Shown in pieces: positions 54,994-63,941 of a DNA stretch of 64,000 nt; within the stretch, counting starts at the first letter, position 1, and each line of letters opens with the position of its first letter. Both the position numbers and the translations under genes were made by a program. Origin of the DNA: CAZPRY01 sp964589175 (lineage in GTDB: Bacteria; Fidelibacterota; UBA2242); the NCBI GenBank assembly GCA_964589175.1, contig CAZPRY010000009.1, forward strand, positions 44,690 to 108,689, written 5' to 3'. The notes below the pieces were generated by a model that searched no databases, was not told where the DNA came from, and worked only from the letters and a program-made list of their open reading frames with translations.

Positions 54994-55742
54994 TGGACCA
55001 ATTTCCTCCGGTAAAAATGGAAACAAATCAAATAACTGGACCCGGCCAGAACCAGCATATAGAGGAAGTACAAAACGTTAAAATGATGATTGCTGAACAA
55101 CTGCCGGGCACCCTCAACAATAGCCGTGGTCGGTAAAAAATAGATGATTCTGGCCCAGAATGTCGGATATTGATGCACCGGCACCAGAACACCCGACATG
55201 AGAAAAAGCGGTATCAGGAACAGAATGATGAAGTAAAACGGAAACTGACGCTCGACGATATGAATTCCGATCAGGATTCCCGACTGAATAATAAAAATTA
55301 CCCCGATGATCAGGTATATCCAAAATCCAAACAGCAGGAACAGGTTAATCTTCAGCCCGGAAAGCATCAATAAGAAAAGACTGGTAAGCACGATATGAAA
55401 TATCGTTTCAATCAGAATTTTCAGCGACTGGGCCAGGTGAATCTGCCATTCGAAATAGCGGGCCGTGCGCAGCTGGTCCAGGTAGCCGGAATAGCGAATG
55501 CTGCGCCAGGATTCGGATATGGAGAGACTGAAAGCAACCATGGACGAAACCAGGACAATTAATCCGGGGATGATCGTTCCCGCAAAATCGAAAGTCATCG
55601 AGTGCGGGAGAATCGAGGCAAGACCAACGCCAAAGGCCGCATAGAGCAGCAGGCACCCCACCAGGTTGAATAAAAAAGCCGTCAGGATTCGCCGGCCCAG
55701 TGGCATCAGCGATTCCAGTGTTAAAAGCCATACGGATTTCAT
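54990..55742 (-). CDS. ABC-2 type permease
   Basis: 250 residues with six membrane segments typical of ABC-2 exporters, including the LFLMSGVLVPVHQYP motif before the last helices. It starts 3 bp after the ATPase gene and overlaps the next gene by 4 bp. Together with the ATPase it forms an exporter of unknown substrate, perhaps a cell-surface glycan or drug-like compound. Confidence 0.85.
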   Translation of the reverse strand: MKSVWLLTLESLMPLGRRILTAFLFNLVGCLLLYAAFGVGLASILPHSMTFDFAGTIIPGLIVLVSSMVAFSLSISESWRSIRYSGYLDQLRTARYFEWQIHLAQSLKILIETIFHIVLTSLFLLMLSGLKINLFLLFGFWIYLIIGVIFIIQSGILIGIHIVERQFPFYFIILFLIPLFLMSGVLVPVHQYPTFWARIIYFLPTTAIVEGARQLFSNHHFNVLYFLYMLVLAGSSYLICFHFYRRKLVQ

Positions 55743-55745
55743 CGT

Positions 55746-56669
55746 TTAAAATCCTTCATCTGACAAAAGTTGATCTAAAAAATTGTCGATATTCAAGGAG
55801 CTGCCGGAGAGTGAGACGATTTCTTCCGGATCGATCTTTTTCACATTTTGATAAAAAGCGTCGAAACTTTCGGTGATGATCTGGACCGATTTACCAAATT
55901 CGATGATCTTCACTACCGATTTGCCCCGCTTGAGGGCATCAATAGCGGCCCGGTTTTCCTGACGAAACTCGATTACACCCACGAAAGGCACATTTATCTG
56001 TGAAATCAGCTTCTCCATGGCGCCGTCAAAACGAATCTGCCCGAGGTGCAGCACAACCCAGCGGTCGGCCAGTAATTGCAGCTCGGTGAAAATATTCGAT
56101 GCGATTGCGATCGTTTTGCGGCCTTTGACCTCATGCAGATAACTATAGAGCGCATTGCGGCTGGTGTAATCCAGGCCAAGTGTGGGTTCATCAAGCAGCA
56201 GAATCTCGGGATCGCCCATCAAAACCTGCACGATATCCAGGCAGCGTTTCAATCCGCGGGAATAGGTGACCGGGAAATCGTGAATCTCCTCGGTCAGGTT
56301 GAATTTTTCGATTAAGGGCTGCAGTACGCTTTCGATTTTTTGCTCGTCAATTCCCAGAAAGCGGGCGCGCACCTGCAAGTTTTCCAGGCCTGTTTTCCAG
56401 GGATCGTGCATATCGTGATCGGGCAGATAGCCGAGCGCCCTGTTGCTCAGCATGCGAAACTCGGCGGTGCTTTTACCGTTAATGTAGACAGTGCCGTGAT
56501 CGGGTTCCAGGAGCGTTGCTAAAACCCGCAGCAGGGTCGATTTCCCCGCCCCGCTCTTGCCGATCACCGCAAAGGTACTGCCTTTTTCGATGCCCAGAGT
56601 CAGGTTGCTTAGTGCGTACTTCTTTTTAAAATGCTTGCTGACGTTTTTTAAAGTTACTGATGCTTCCAC
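55746..56669 (-). CDS. ABC transporter ATP-binding protein with unusual signature
   Basis: 307 residues. Walker A IGKSGAGKST and Walker B EILLLDEPTLGLD are normal. The signature helix reads YSRGLKRCL where LSGGQxQR is usual, and the switch region has ASNIFTEL where a His is usual, so ATP turnover may be altered. GTG 56669 overlaps the polA stop by one base (TAGTG). The C-terminal 90 residues are a DrrA/CcmA-style extension. Confidence 0.85.
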   Translation of the reverse strand: MEASVTLKNVSKHFKKKYALSNLTLGIEKGSTFAVIGKSGAGKSTLLRVLATLLEPDHGTVYINGKSTAEFRMLSNRALGYLPDHDMHDPWKTGLENLQVRARFLGIDEQKIESVLQPLIEKFNLTEEIHDFPVTYSRGLKRCLDIVQVLMGDPEILLLDEPTLGLDYTSRNALYSYLHEVKGRKTIAIASNIFTELQLLADRWVVLHLGQIRFDGAMEKLISQINVPFVGVIEFRQENRAAIDALKRGKSVVKIIEFGKSVQIITESFDAFYQNVKKIDPEEIVSLSGSSLNIDNFLDQLLSDEGF

Positions 56670-59362
56670 TAATGTGCCTCATACCATGAATTGCCAGTGC
56701 CGACATCAACCTTGAGCGGGATGTCCAGCGACATGGCGCTTTCCATTTCATCGCGGATAATCGCAATCAAACTTTGCACTTCACGATCGGGTGCTTCGAA
56801 CAGCAACTCATCGTGAATCTGTAAAATCAGCTTCGCCTGCAGCTGATGCCTGAGGAGCTGATCGTGAATGCGGATCATGGCGATTTTGATCATATCCGCC
56901 GCCGTTCCCTGGATCGGCATGTTGATGGCCGCCCGTTCGGCCGCCTCGCGTATGTTGCGGTTGGCGCTGTTGATATCGGGAACATAGCGCAAACGCCCTG
57001 AGAGCGTCTTCACGTAACCATCCCGGCGAGCGCCCTCCAACGTGGTAATGATATAATTATTAATTCCGGGATATGTCTTAAAATATTGATCGATAATCTT
57101 GCGGGCGTCACCCATCGGAATGCCCAGTTCATTCGACATGCGGTAAGGTCCGGCACCATACATGATGCCGAAATTGACCACTTTGGCGACACGGCGCATA
57201 TCGGGTATCACGTCCTTTTCATCTACGCCGTAGACCAGCGCCGCCGTGCGGGCGTGGATATCGACACCGTCATGAAAAGCCCGCACCAATTCCGGGTCTC
57301 CGGAAAGATGCGCCATAATGCGCAACTCGATCTGCGAATAATCGGCGGAAATTAACTTCCACGTCGAATCCTGCGGTATAAACGCCTTGCGAATCTCGCG
57401 GCCGATCTCGGTGCGAATCGGTATATTCTGAAAGTTCGGATCGCTGCTGCTCAGCCGGCCGGTGGAGGCTACCGTCTGATTGAACGAACTATGCACCCGC
57501 CCCGTGTCCGGATTCACCAATTGCGGCAGCGCTTCCACGTAGGTGTTTTGCAGTTTGGCAAGGGCGCGATAGTCCAGGATCATGCCGGGTAACGGATGCC
57601 TGGCTTTGAGCCTTTCCAGCACATCTACCGCCGTCGAACGTTTTCTTCCCGAGGGCAATTGCATTTTATCGAAAAGGATATCGCCGAGCTGCTTGGGCGA
57701 GTTGATATTGAACTCCAGGCCGGCGACTGCATAGATTTTGTTGACCATTTCATCGATCTGAACCGTTAAATCCTGCGACATCATCTTCAGAAACTCACAG
57801 TCCAGGTAGACGCCGTTCTGCTCCATTTGGATCAAAACGGGAATCAGCGGCATTTCGATCTTCCTGTACACATCCCAGGTCTGATCGGACTTCAACTGAT
57901 CTGTAAAAAGCGGCACCAGTTGCAGGGCCACATCGGCATCTTCGGCCGCGTAGAATGTGACTTTATCGACAGCAACCTGATCCATGGTAATTTGCTTGGT
58001 TCCGCTGCCGATCAGTTCCTCGATGGGCTGCATGTTGTAATGCAGGTAATGCTGGCTCAGTTTATCCAGTTTATAGGAGCGCGCATCCGGCTGGATTAAA
58101 AAGGCGGCGATCATTGTATCGAAATCCAGGCCGCCCAGTTCGATGCCGTTACGGCGCAAAATCAGGATATCATATTTGAGATTTTGACCGCATTTGGGGA
58201 TTGACGGATCTTCGAGAACCGATTTCAATTCGGCCAGCAATCCGTCTGCCGCTTTCTTGTGAAACATATCCTGCTGGTCCTGCGGGCTGCGGATAGGGAT
58301 ATAGACGCCCGCATTCGGTTTCGTGCTGAGCGATACGCCGACGATTTCGGCTTTCATAGGATCGATAGAGGTTGTCTCCAGATCGACCGACAGAAGTGTT
58401 CCCGGTTTGATCGATTTCAGCATTTTTTTGATTTCTGCCGGGGTGCTGAGGGTACGGTAGTCCTTCGCCGGTTTTTCTTCTTCGGCCACCTGCTCGCGTG
58501 TGGTCAGCAGGGAGTGAAATTCCAGCTCCGTAAAAAGGCCGTTTAAAGCTTCTTCGTCCGGCGCTCCGGTCTTCAAATCCGCGATGCTGATTTCCACCGG
58601 CACATCGGTTTGGATCGTCGCCAGTTGTTTGGAGAATTTCGCGCTTTCTGCGCCCTCCCTCAACAGGCCGACAATCCGCGCATTCTCGATCTGCTCCAGG
58701 TGTTTCAAAATGCCTTCAACGCTTCTCCATTCCTGGAGCAGGGGAGCGGCCTTAGCGGGACCGATACCCTTGACGCCGGGGATGTTATCGGAGTTATCAC
58801 CAACCAGACCGAGATAATCGGTGATCTGCTGCGGTTCGACGCCCCATTTTTCGATGACCTGCGCCGTTCCTACAATCTCCACCGGTTTCGAGCCGCTGGC
58901 CGGTTTATACATATAAATATCATCTTCCAGCAATTGCATGAAATCCTTATCGCCGGTAACCATGTAAACCTGCAAGCCCTGCTGCTTGGCGGATTTCGCC
59001 AGCGTCCCGATGATATCGTCGGCTTCAAATCCCGGCATGACGATCACGGGCATCTTCAAGGCCTCCACGAAACGTGACATCAAGGGCAGTTGCTCGACGA
59101 GATCTTCCGGCATGGCCTCACGTGTGGCTTTGTATTCCGGGTAGATTTTATGCCGGAAAGTCTTCTCGGGCGCATCGAAAACCATCCCGATGAAATCGGG
59201 CTTCTCTTCCTTCAGCAATCGTAACAAGGAATTGATGAAAGCGAAAACCCCACCGGTGGGTTTTCCGCTGGAAGTGCTTAAACGCGTTCGTATCATTCCG
59301 AAATAGGAACGATAGGCTAATGCTGATCCGTCAACTAAGAAGAGTTTCTTTTTTTCTTGCAT
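56669..59362 (-). CDS. polA: DNA polymerase I
   Basis: 897 residues. In order: 5'-3' exonuclease (about 1-290, FLVDGSALAYRSYF), 3'-5' exonuclease (about 305-480) with the Asp/Glu pair intact in LLSVDLETTSID and further Asps in KYDILIL and DTMIAAFL, so proofreading is probably active, and polymerase domain (motif A ADYSQIELRIMAHLSGD, motif B RRVAKVVNFGIMYG, motif C IHDELLFE). ATG 59362 (MQEKKKLFLVDG) fits other PolA N-termini better than the codon at 59422. It leads the long minus-strand run. Confidence 0.97.
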   Translation of the reverse strand: MQEKKKLFLVDGSALAYRSYFGMIRTRLSTSSGKPTGGVFAFINSLLRLLKEEKPDFIGMVFDAPEKTFRHKIYPEYKATREAMPEDLVEQLPLMSRFVEALKMPVIVMPGFEADDIIGTLAKSAKQQGLQVYMVTGDKDFMQLLEDDIYMYKPASGSKPVEIVGTAQVIEKWGVEPQQITDYLGLVGDNSDNIPGVKGIGPAKAAPLLQEWRSVEGILKHLEQIENARIVGLLREGAESAKFSKQLATIQTDVPVEISIADLKTGAPDEEALNGLFTELEFHSLLTTREQVAEEEKPAKDYRTLSTPAEIKKMLKSIKPGTLLSVDLETTSIDPMKAEIVGVSLSTKPNAGVYIPIRSPQDQQDMFHKKAADGLLAELKSVLEDPSIPKCGQNLKYDILILRRNGIELGGLDFDTMIAAFLIQPDARSYKLDKLSQHYLHYNMQPIEELIGSGTKQITMDQVAVDKVTFYAAEDADVALQLVPLFTDQLKSDQTWDVYRKIEMPLIPVLIQMEQNGVYLDCEFLKMMSQDLTVQIDEMVNKIYAVAGLEFNINSPKQLGDILFDKMQLPSGRKRSTAVDVLERLKARHPLPGMILDYRALAKLQNTYVEALPQLVNPDTGRVHSSFNQTVASTGRLSSSDPNFQNIPIRTEIGREIRKAFIPQDSTWKLISADYSQIELRIMAHLSGDPELVRAFHDGVDIHARTAALVYGVDEKDVIPDMRRVAKVVNFGIMYGAGPYRMSNELGIPMGDARKIIDQYFKTYPGINNYIITTLEGARRDGYVKTLSGRLRYVPDINSANRNIREAAERAAINMPIQGTAADMIKIAMIRIHDQLLRHQLQAKLILQIHDELLFEAPDREVQSLIAIIRDEMESAMSLDIPLKVDVGTGNSWYEAH

Positions 59363-59625
59363 AAAAATATCAAAAAAGTTTACTACAATGCCGGGAATTA
59401 GGCAAGGTGTTTCGGACCGCATGGAGTCCGGCTTTTATATCACGTATATCTCTGTAAAAAAGTTTTTTGATGAATTCAGTGACTTTTCCCTTTTATTATT
59501 TTACTTTTTGAATACTATTGTTTCCGTCCGATCTGAAAAGCGATCCTAAGAAATCCCAAAATGCCTGACATAAGGGAAATCGTCTCTTGAAAAAACATCC
59601 CACAGAAAGATAAAGAGAACTAGCA

Positions 59626-60285
59626 ATGATCGATCTGAAGCTGGAACTGCCGATTCAGACCGCGTTCATTCACGTCCGGGATGTTCAGGTTACGAAAGAT
59701 CGACAGGCATTTTCAGCGCTGCAGGATTGCGGCCGATTGTACCTGGAAAAATATCGCAATGCCAATATCAGCGAGATTCCCGGAGTGCAGGTTGCCCGTC
59801 AACTGTTCCGCATGCTGGGCATCGAACCGACCAAGCACCGCCCGTCATCCGAAGCCATGCTGCGCCGCATTTTGAAGGAACTACCCCTCTCCCCGATCAA
59901 CAACCTGGTCGATGTCAGCAACTGGTGTGCGCTGGATTTCCTGCTGCCCAACGGCGTTTATGACTTTCATAAAATCGTGGGCGACATTACGCTGCGAAAG
60001 GGCGGGCCGGATGAGTCCTACTGGGGCATCAGCAATCGTGAAATCCATCTCGAAGATCGTTTTACCCTTGTCGACGCAGCGGGGCCGTTCGGTTCGCCGA
60101 TGACCGATTCCCAGCGCAGCGCCGTCGATCCGGGAACGCTTGAAGCAATCGCAATTATGTACGCAACGCCGCAGTACGATCGGCAATTATTCCTGAGTCA
60201 GGCCGAAACCTACGCCACCCGTATCGTCCGAATCTGCGGCGGCACAATCGCTGCCGTGCGTATCATCGATCATCCCGATCGATAA
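59626..60285 (+). CDS. B3/B4 tRNA-binding domain protein (PheT-like)
   Basis: 219 residues made almost wholly of the B3/B4 domain found in the beta subunit of phenylalanyl-tRNA synthetase. The pattern RHRPSSEAMLRRIL-like (KHRPSSEAMLRRILK), INNLVDVSNWCAL and DGxR-type end region are visible. Free-standing members are widespread and of uncertain function; aminoacyl-tRNA editing or nucleoside binding has been proposed. It is divergent from polA, with 263 bp of AT-rich promoter sequence between. Confidence 0.82.
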   Translation: MIDLKLELPIQTAFIHVRDVQVTKDRQAFSALQDCGRLYLEKYRNANISEIPGVQVARQLFRMLGIEPTKHRPSSEAMLRRILKELPLSPINNLVDVSNWCALDFLLPNGVYDFHKIVGDITLRKGGPDESYWGISNREIHLEDRFTLVDAAGPFGSPMTDSQRSAVDPGTLEAIAIMYATPQYDRQLFLSQAETYATRIVRICGGTIAAVRIIDHPDR

Positions 60286-60377
60286 CCATCTGTAACACGG
60301 ACCCAAATTACTTCGTTTTTGCTATACATTCAGATTTATGCTTGCATTTCCATGTATATGGGAGTAATATACAATCC

Positions 60378-60695
60378 ATGAAAAGGCTTCTGAAAGAATG
60401 CGAAGGTTTTCAGTGGGATGAAGGGAACTCTGATAAAAATTGGACCCGACATAAGGTCAGCCGTTTCGAATGTGAGGAGCTCTTCTTTAATGAACCGCTA
60501 ATTGTCAGAGAGGATCTTAAACATTCACAATCCGAGGACAGATTATATTCTCTCGGAAGAACTGATTCAAATCGCTTTTTGTTTGTCGTTTTCACCATTC
60601 GAGATAATTTAATCCGCGTTATATCTGCAAGAGATATGACCGCAAAAGAGCAAAAAGAATATGAAGAGAAAATTAAAAGAAATACCACTCTTTAA
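60378..60695 (+). CDS. brnT: BrnT-family ribonuclease toxin
   Basis: 105 residues with the BrnT layout: GFQWDEGNSDKNWTRHKVSRFECEELFF at the N-terminus (WDxxK, NxxKH-like), RLYSLGRTDSNRFLFVVFTIRDNLIRVISAR in the middle, and a late EQKEYEE. BrnT is a RelE-fold RNase held by its partner. ATG 60378 has no clear ribosome-binding site. It overlaps the antitoxin gene by 35 bp. Confidence 0.85.
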   Translation: MKRLLKECEGFQWDEGNSDKNWTRHKVSRFECEELFFNEPLIVREDLKHSQSEDRLYSLGRTDSNRFLFVVFTIRDNLIRVISARDMTAKEQKEYEEKIKRNTTL

Positions 60696-60942
60696 AAGCG
60701 AAGAAGAAGAACGCGAGTTTTGGGCGAGTGCCGACTCATCCGAATTTATTGATTGGGATAAAGGAGCGGTAACTACCTTTCCAAAGTTAAAACCTTCAAC
60801 GAAAACAATCTCTCTTCGCATTCCGGAGACGATGCTGGAGGAATTGAGAACGCTTGCTAACAAGCGGGATGTGCCGTATCAATCCTTGATAAAAGTATTT
60901 TTGAAAGAGAAGATAAATTCGGAACTTCACCGTACCGTCTAA
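60661..60942 (+). CDS. CopG/BrnA-type antitoxin
   Basis: 93 residues: KEIPLFKSEEEEREFWASADSSEFIDW at the N-terminus binds toxin in relatives, and a ribbon-helix-helix DNA-binding part follows (TKTISLRIPETMLEELRTLANKRDVPYQSLIKVFLKE). It overlaps brnT and probably represses the pair. The YQSLIK motif is typical of the CopG antitoxins partnered with BrnT. Confidence 0.88.
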   Translation: MKRKLKEIPLFKSEEEEREFWASADSSEFIDWDKGAVTTFPKLKPSTKTISLRIPETMLEELRTLANKRDVPYQSLIKVFLKEKINSELHRTV

Positions 60943-61020
60943 AATGCTTCGTCCGGACAATTTAGATTGTGACGTCTTCAGGGAACGGCCACCGGCATAG
61001 CATCGAAAGGGAGGAATTGA

Positions 61021-61224
61021 ATGGACTGTAAACAAACCCGCAACAAGAAAGACTGTAACTGCAGTTACGAACCCTGTTCCCGCAAAGGTGTCTGTTGCGA
61101 ATGCATCCGCTATCATCTGAAAAGCCGTGAACTGCCCGCCTGTTTTTTCCCGGACAATGTGGAACGCAGCTACGACCGTTCCTTTGAACGCTTTGCCAAA
61201 CTGGTGAACGACGGAATCGTCTGA
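61021..61224 (+). CDS. DUF6485-type small cysteine-rich protein
   Basis: 67 residues with seven cysteines: CKQTRNKKDCNCSYEPCSRKGVCCEC, then LPACFFP. The layout matches the DUF6485 group of short Cys-rich proteins of anaerobes, probably metal- or cluster-binding; function unknown. AGGGAGG lies just upstream of ATG 61021. Confidence 0.78.
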   Translation: MDCKQTRNKKDCNCSYEPCSRKGVCCECIRYHLKSRELPACFFPDNVERSYDRSFERFAKLVNDGIV

Positions 61225-61409
61225 AGTGTAAACGCATAATCAGGAGTTCAATCGCATAACAAGCTAAACTTCCTCTTCCGACTTCTCACCTCCAATGTAG
61301 AAAAAAGACTATATAAACAAATACCCGTTCTCCCTTTTCGATGGAGAAAGCGTATCCTTTTTGAACGTATGAAACGAAAATACATTTGCGGAGAAATTTG
61401 TAGGACATC

Positions 61410-62042
61410 ATGAGTATATGTAAACCCTTCTTTCGACATTCCCAAAAACCCACCGGCTTATGCGGCCGCTGGTTCGGACGCAGCATGAATATCGGACATG
61501 CCCGCCTGCGCACGTGGGGGTTGCAGCACGTGCAAATTCAACCGGATTTTCATATCCTGAATCTGGGCTGCGGGGGCGGCAAAACCGTCAAAGTCATGGC
61601 TGCCCGGGTTCCGCAGGGCAAGGTTTTCGGCATCGATCACTCACCGGATATGGTGCGGCTGGCCGGCGCCGTAAACCGCAAGCCGATCGAAGAGAAGCGC
61701 GTCGAAATCCTGCCCAGTTCCGTATCGAAATTACCCTTTCCCGATCATTCGTTCGACCTGGTGACGGCCTTCGAATCTTATTACTTCTTCCCCGATTTGC
61801 CCGGCGGCCTGAAGGAAATCCGGCGCACGATCAAACCCGGCGGTGAGCTGCTGATCGTCAATGAAGCCCATCTCAGTGAGAGCTATGTAAAGCGGAATAC
61901 TTACTGGACGCGGATCACGGAAATGATGCTGCATTCGAAGGACGAATACCACGAATTCCTGACGAACGCAGGCTTCACGAACATTTCTTTTGATACACTG
62001 CCCCATAAAAACTGGATTGCAATCGTGGCTGGAGCTTTCTGA
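61410..62042 (+). CDS. Class I SAM-dependent methyltransferase
   Basis: 210 residues. SAM motif I is LNLGCGGGKTV (near residue 50), with the acidic residue of motif II in VFGIDHSPDM and FPDHSFDLVTAFESYYFFPDL following. The Methyltransf_11/25 fold is clear; substrate cannot be read. It is convergent with the SnoaL-like gene, with 26 bp between stops. Several upstream bases are AT-rich and no strong ribosome-binding site is visible. Confidence 0.82.
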   Translation: MSICKPFFRHSQKPTGLCGRWFGRSMNIGHARLRTWGLQHVQIQPDFHILNLGCGGGKTVKVMAARVPQGKVFGIDHSPDMVRLAGAVNRKPIEEKRVEILPSSVSKLPFPDHSFDLVTAFESYYFFPDLPGGLKEIRRTIKPGGELLIVNEAHLSESYVKRNTYWTRITEMMLHSKDEYHEFLTNAGFTNISFDTLPHKNWIAIVAGAF

Positions 62043-62068
62043 GTCCGACAATTGCTGCCGGATAATAA

Positions 62069-62542
62069 TCACTCCACAGGAACAGAATAGTGCAATTGAA
62101 TGACCACCCAGTTGCCGTTTTGTTTCTCCAGAACACCGCTGCCTCTGAGTCCTTTCAATTCCATGGTTTGACCCTCAGATAGCATGTTCCAGTCAATGAT
62201 CTCCGAGAACCAGGCAACCTCACCTGAATTGTGAACCTTGATGACGCGATCTGTGACCGAAAGTTTGGAATTTTCGGTGGCGGCGAATTGGGTCTGCATG
62301 ACCGTTTTCAGGGCTTCCCACCCAACAATGCGCTCACCCGCATCGGTACCAAAGCAGACCATATCGGGATCGTGGGCAAAGAGTCTGGAAAACAAATCCA
62401 GATCTTCAGTTTCCATCATTTGAATAACCTGATCGAGGACCGTATTGACTTTCGCCTTTTCGGCCGCGATGTCAACTTGCTGCGTGCAATTACTCATCAT
62501 CAGGAAGGCTGCGCCCATGACCAAAATAATTAAGTTCTTCAT
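62069..62542 (-). CDS. SnoaL/DUF4440-like lipoprotein
   Basis: 157 residues. A lipoprotein signal ends in SNC (MKNLIILVMGAAFLMMSNC), so the protein is likely membrane-anchored in the periplasm. The mature part is an NTF2-like fold: VIQMMETEDLDLFSRLFAHDPDMVCFGTD, GWEALKTVMQTQF, and a final WVVIQLHYSVPVE. Members bind small ligands or act as isomerases; function unknown. Confidence 0.82.
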   Translation of the reverse strand: MKNLIILVMGAAFLMMSNCTQQVDIAAEKAKVNTVLDQVIQMMETEDLDLFSRLFAHDPDMVCFGTDAGERIVGWEALKTVMQTQFAATENSKLSVTDRVIKVHNSGEVAWFSEIIDWNMLSEGQTMELKGLRGSGVLEKQNGNWVVIQLHYSVPVE

Positions 62543-62625
62543 AACTTGCCTCGCTCATTTAGGATATTAATAAATGTTGCCCCCATCATTACAGATGTCA
62601 AACGGTGCCGGTGTTTTGAACATAG

Positions 62626-62769
62626 CCGATAATGGTTGCCCGCGGCTCCCGAAAAAACCGGGAGACTGCCGAAAGAGTAGGATGGGTAGTTTAAAACCGT
62701 CTGCAAGCAGGTAAATCTCTAGTTATTGAAAATATTGGATGTTTTTAATCTAAAAGTAAGCGATGGTTA
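62626..62769 (+). repeat. 144-bp direct repeat, left copy
   Basis: Matches 63743-63886 in the same orientation at roughly 80% by eye. The best-kept part is GAAAAAACCGGGAGACTGCC and the GAAAGAGTAGGATGG after it. It contains a hairpin CTCCCG-AAAAAAC-CGGGAG (62646-62664). The two copies bracket the AT-rich gene at 62788-63246. Confidence 0.75.
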
Positions 62770-62787
62770 GATTTTAATATTTTATAA

Positions 62788-63246
62788 CTAAATTTCAGAT
62801 CTGACTTGTTCAATTGCGCGATTAACTGATATTCTATTATTGTTATCATCAATTAAAGTGATATATGTTTGACAATTTTTGGTATCTGGACAAGCCAGTA
62901 CATCTCTTTCCCATCTTATCATTGGTTTACCACATGTAGGGCAATATGGATTATATCTTTTATCCCACCAAATCGAGAATTTTAAATACTTCTCACTATC
63001 TTGGCCTTGTGATCTTATTTTTTTTATCATTATCATAATTACAATTATTGAAATTAATATTAACAAAATCAACCAAGATATTATCAGTAGCCAACTCGTT
63101 ATAATTTTTGAGTTAGTAAACTTATTGATAAATTCAAAGAGAGATGTTGTCTTAACAATAAATAGAATAATTAATGATGGAAGAGTAATTAAAATTATTG
63201 ATAATAACTCAATATATTCTTTTAACATCTTAGTCACTTTATTCAA
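62788..63246 (-). CDS. AT-rich membrane protein with C-terminal zinc ribbon
   Basis: 152 residues: two membrane helices (ELLSIILITLPSLIILFIV and a long one around 55-75) and a cytoplasmic zinc-ribbon tail (YCPTCGKPMIRWERDVLACPDTKNC). Codon use is extremely AT-rich compared with nearly all other genes here, and the gene sits between two direct repeats, so recent acquisition is likely. The function is unknown. Confidence 0.6.
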   Translation of the reverse strand: MNKVTKMLKEYIELLSIILITLPSLIILFIVKTTSLFEFINKFTNSKIITSWLLIISWLILLILISIIVIMIMIKKIRSQGQDSEKYLKFSIWWDKRYNPYCPTCGKPMIRWERDVLACPDTKNCQTYITLIDDNNNRISVNRAIEQVRSEI

Positions 63247-63479
63247 TTCAAATCATCTCCTTAGAAAATCTAACATATGCATGAACGACTAGGATTACTG
63301 TTTATAGACCGCTTTTTCTGTCGTATAAAATTTCTGATGGATTCTTTGCAAATCATTGTTAATCCAATGTTAAGCATAAGAAATAAGCAAGTCAATTGGA
63401 ATATTATCCAACCCGGATAATATTTCTGTCGTCGGATAAAAATGCTGCAAAGTGCTGAAAACTCGAATTTATTCTCCAT

Positions 63480-63643
63480 GCTTAAATTCCGCTTACTTCT
63501 GCGTAAATCGTCGCTAATCAACGCAAAAGGTCCGCAGGCTTTCGCAAACTCTTGCCGGCCAACGCAAAAGGCCCGCAGTCATCCGCAAAAGATCGAAACC
63601 TCCGCGCAAGACGCGGAAGGCCTGCGCAAGCAGCTGCCGGTAC
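63480..63643. repeat. Second 41-bp tandem array (21- and 20-bp halves)
   Basis: Half-units start at 63480, 63501, 63521, 63542, 63562, 63583, 63603 and 63624: lengths alternate 21, 20, 21, 20, 21, 20, 21. The 21-bp halves follow the pattern ACGCAAAAGG-NCCGCAG-GCTT. The 20-bp halves share CGCAAA at the start and drift after that. The 41-bp period and two-half structure equal those of the array at 11561-11806, with a different sequence. Frames crossing it are not considered coding. Confidence 0.7.
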
Positions 63644-63742
63644 TACTTTTCGTGCGGCGCTTTCACCTCGTTCCCGGGTTAAGCGCTTCACAAACTCTCA
63701 AACCTTTCATTTGTCGAGTAGTTCTCAACGTTGGCTACGTAG

Positions 63743-63886
63743 TCGATAATGTATGCCCGCGGGCTCCGAAAAAACCGGGAGACTGCCGAAAGAGTAGGAT
63801 GGCTAATTTAAGACTGTCTGCAATCAGGTAATTCTCTACTTAATACGAAAAATTGTTGTTTTTAATTTAAAAGTATGCGATTGTTA
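63743..63886 (+). repeat. 144-bp direct repeat, right copy
   Basis: Right-hand partner of 62626-62769, about 1.1 kb away. It shares CCGAAAAAACCGGGAGACTG and the following GCCGAAAGAGTAGGATGG almost exactly, and the rest with scattered changes. One base of the hairpin stem seen in the left copy is missing. Confidence 0.75.
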
Positions 63887-63911
63887 TGTGTCTTTTTTTT
63901 TAACGGTCTTG

Positions 63912-63941
63912 GTGTATGGCGCGTTTTAATGCGCTATACAC
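63912..63941. repeat. 11-bp stem hairpin near the window end
   Basis: GTGTATGGCGC pairs with GCGCTATACAC (one G-T pair) around GTTTTAAT. No T run follows. The last 60 bases of the window after it show nothing further I can support. Confidence 0.5.

Noticed and set aside
62640..62700. Known riboswitch class in the direct repeat
   Set aside because: The hairpin and GAAAGAG stretch recall structured RNA, but no class-specific conserved core could be matched, and no suitable downstream gene follows.
63442..63831. 129-codon plus-strand frame at the right end
   Set aside because: It runs through the 41-bp array and one direct repeat; its translation is low-complexity and has no ribosome-binding site.
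62626..63941. Integron cassette with attC sites
   Set aside because: Size and layout were suggestive, but I could not find paired RYYYAAC and GTTRRRY boxes at matching places in both repeats, and no integrase is in the window.
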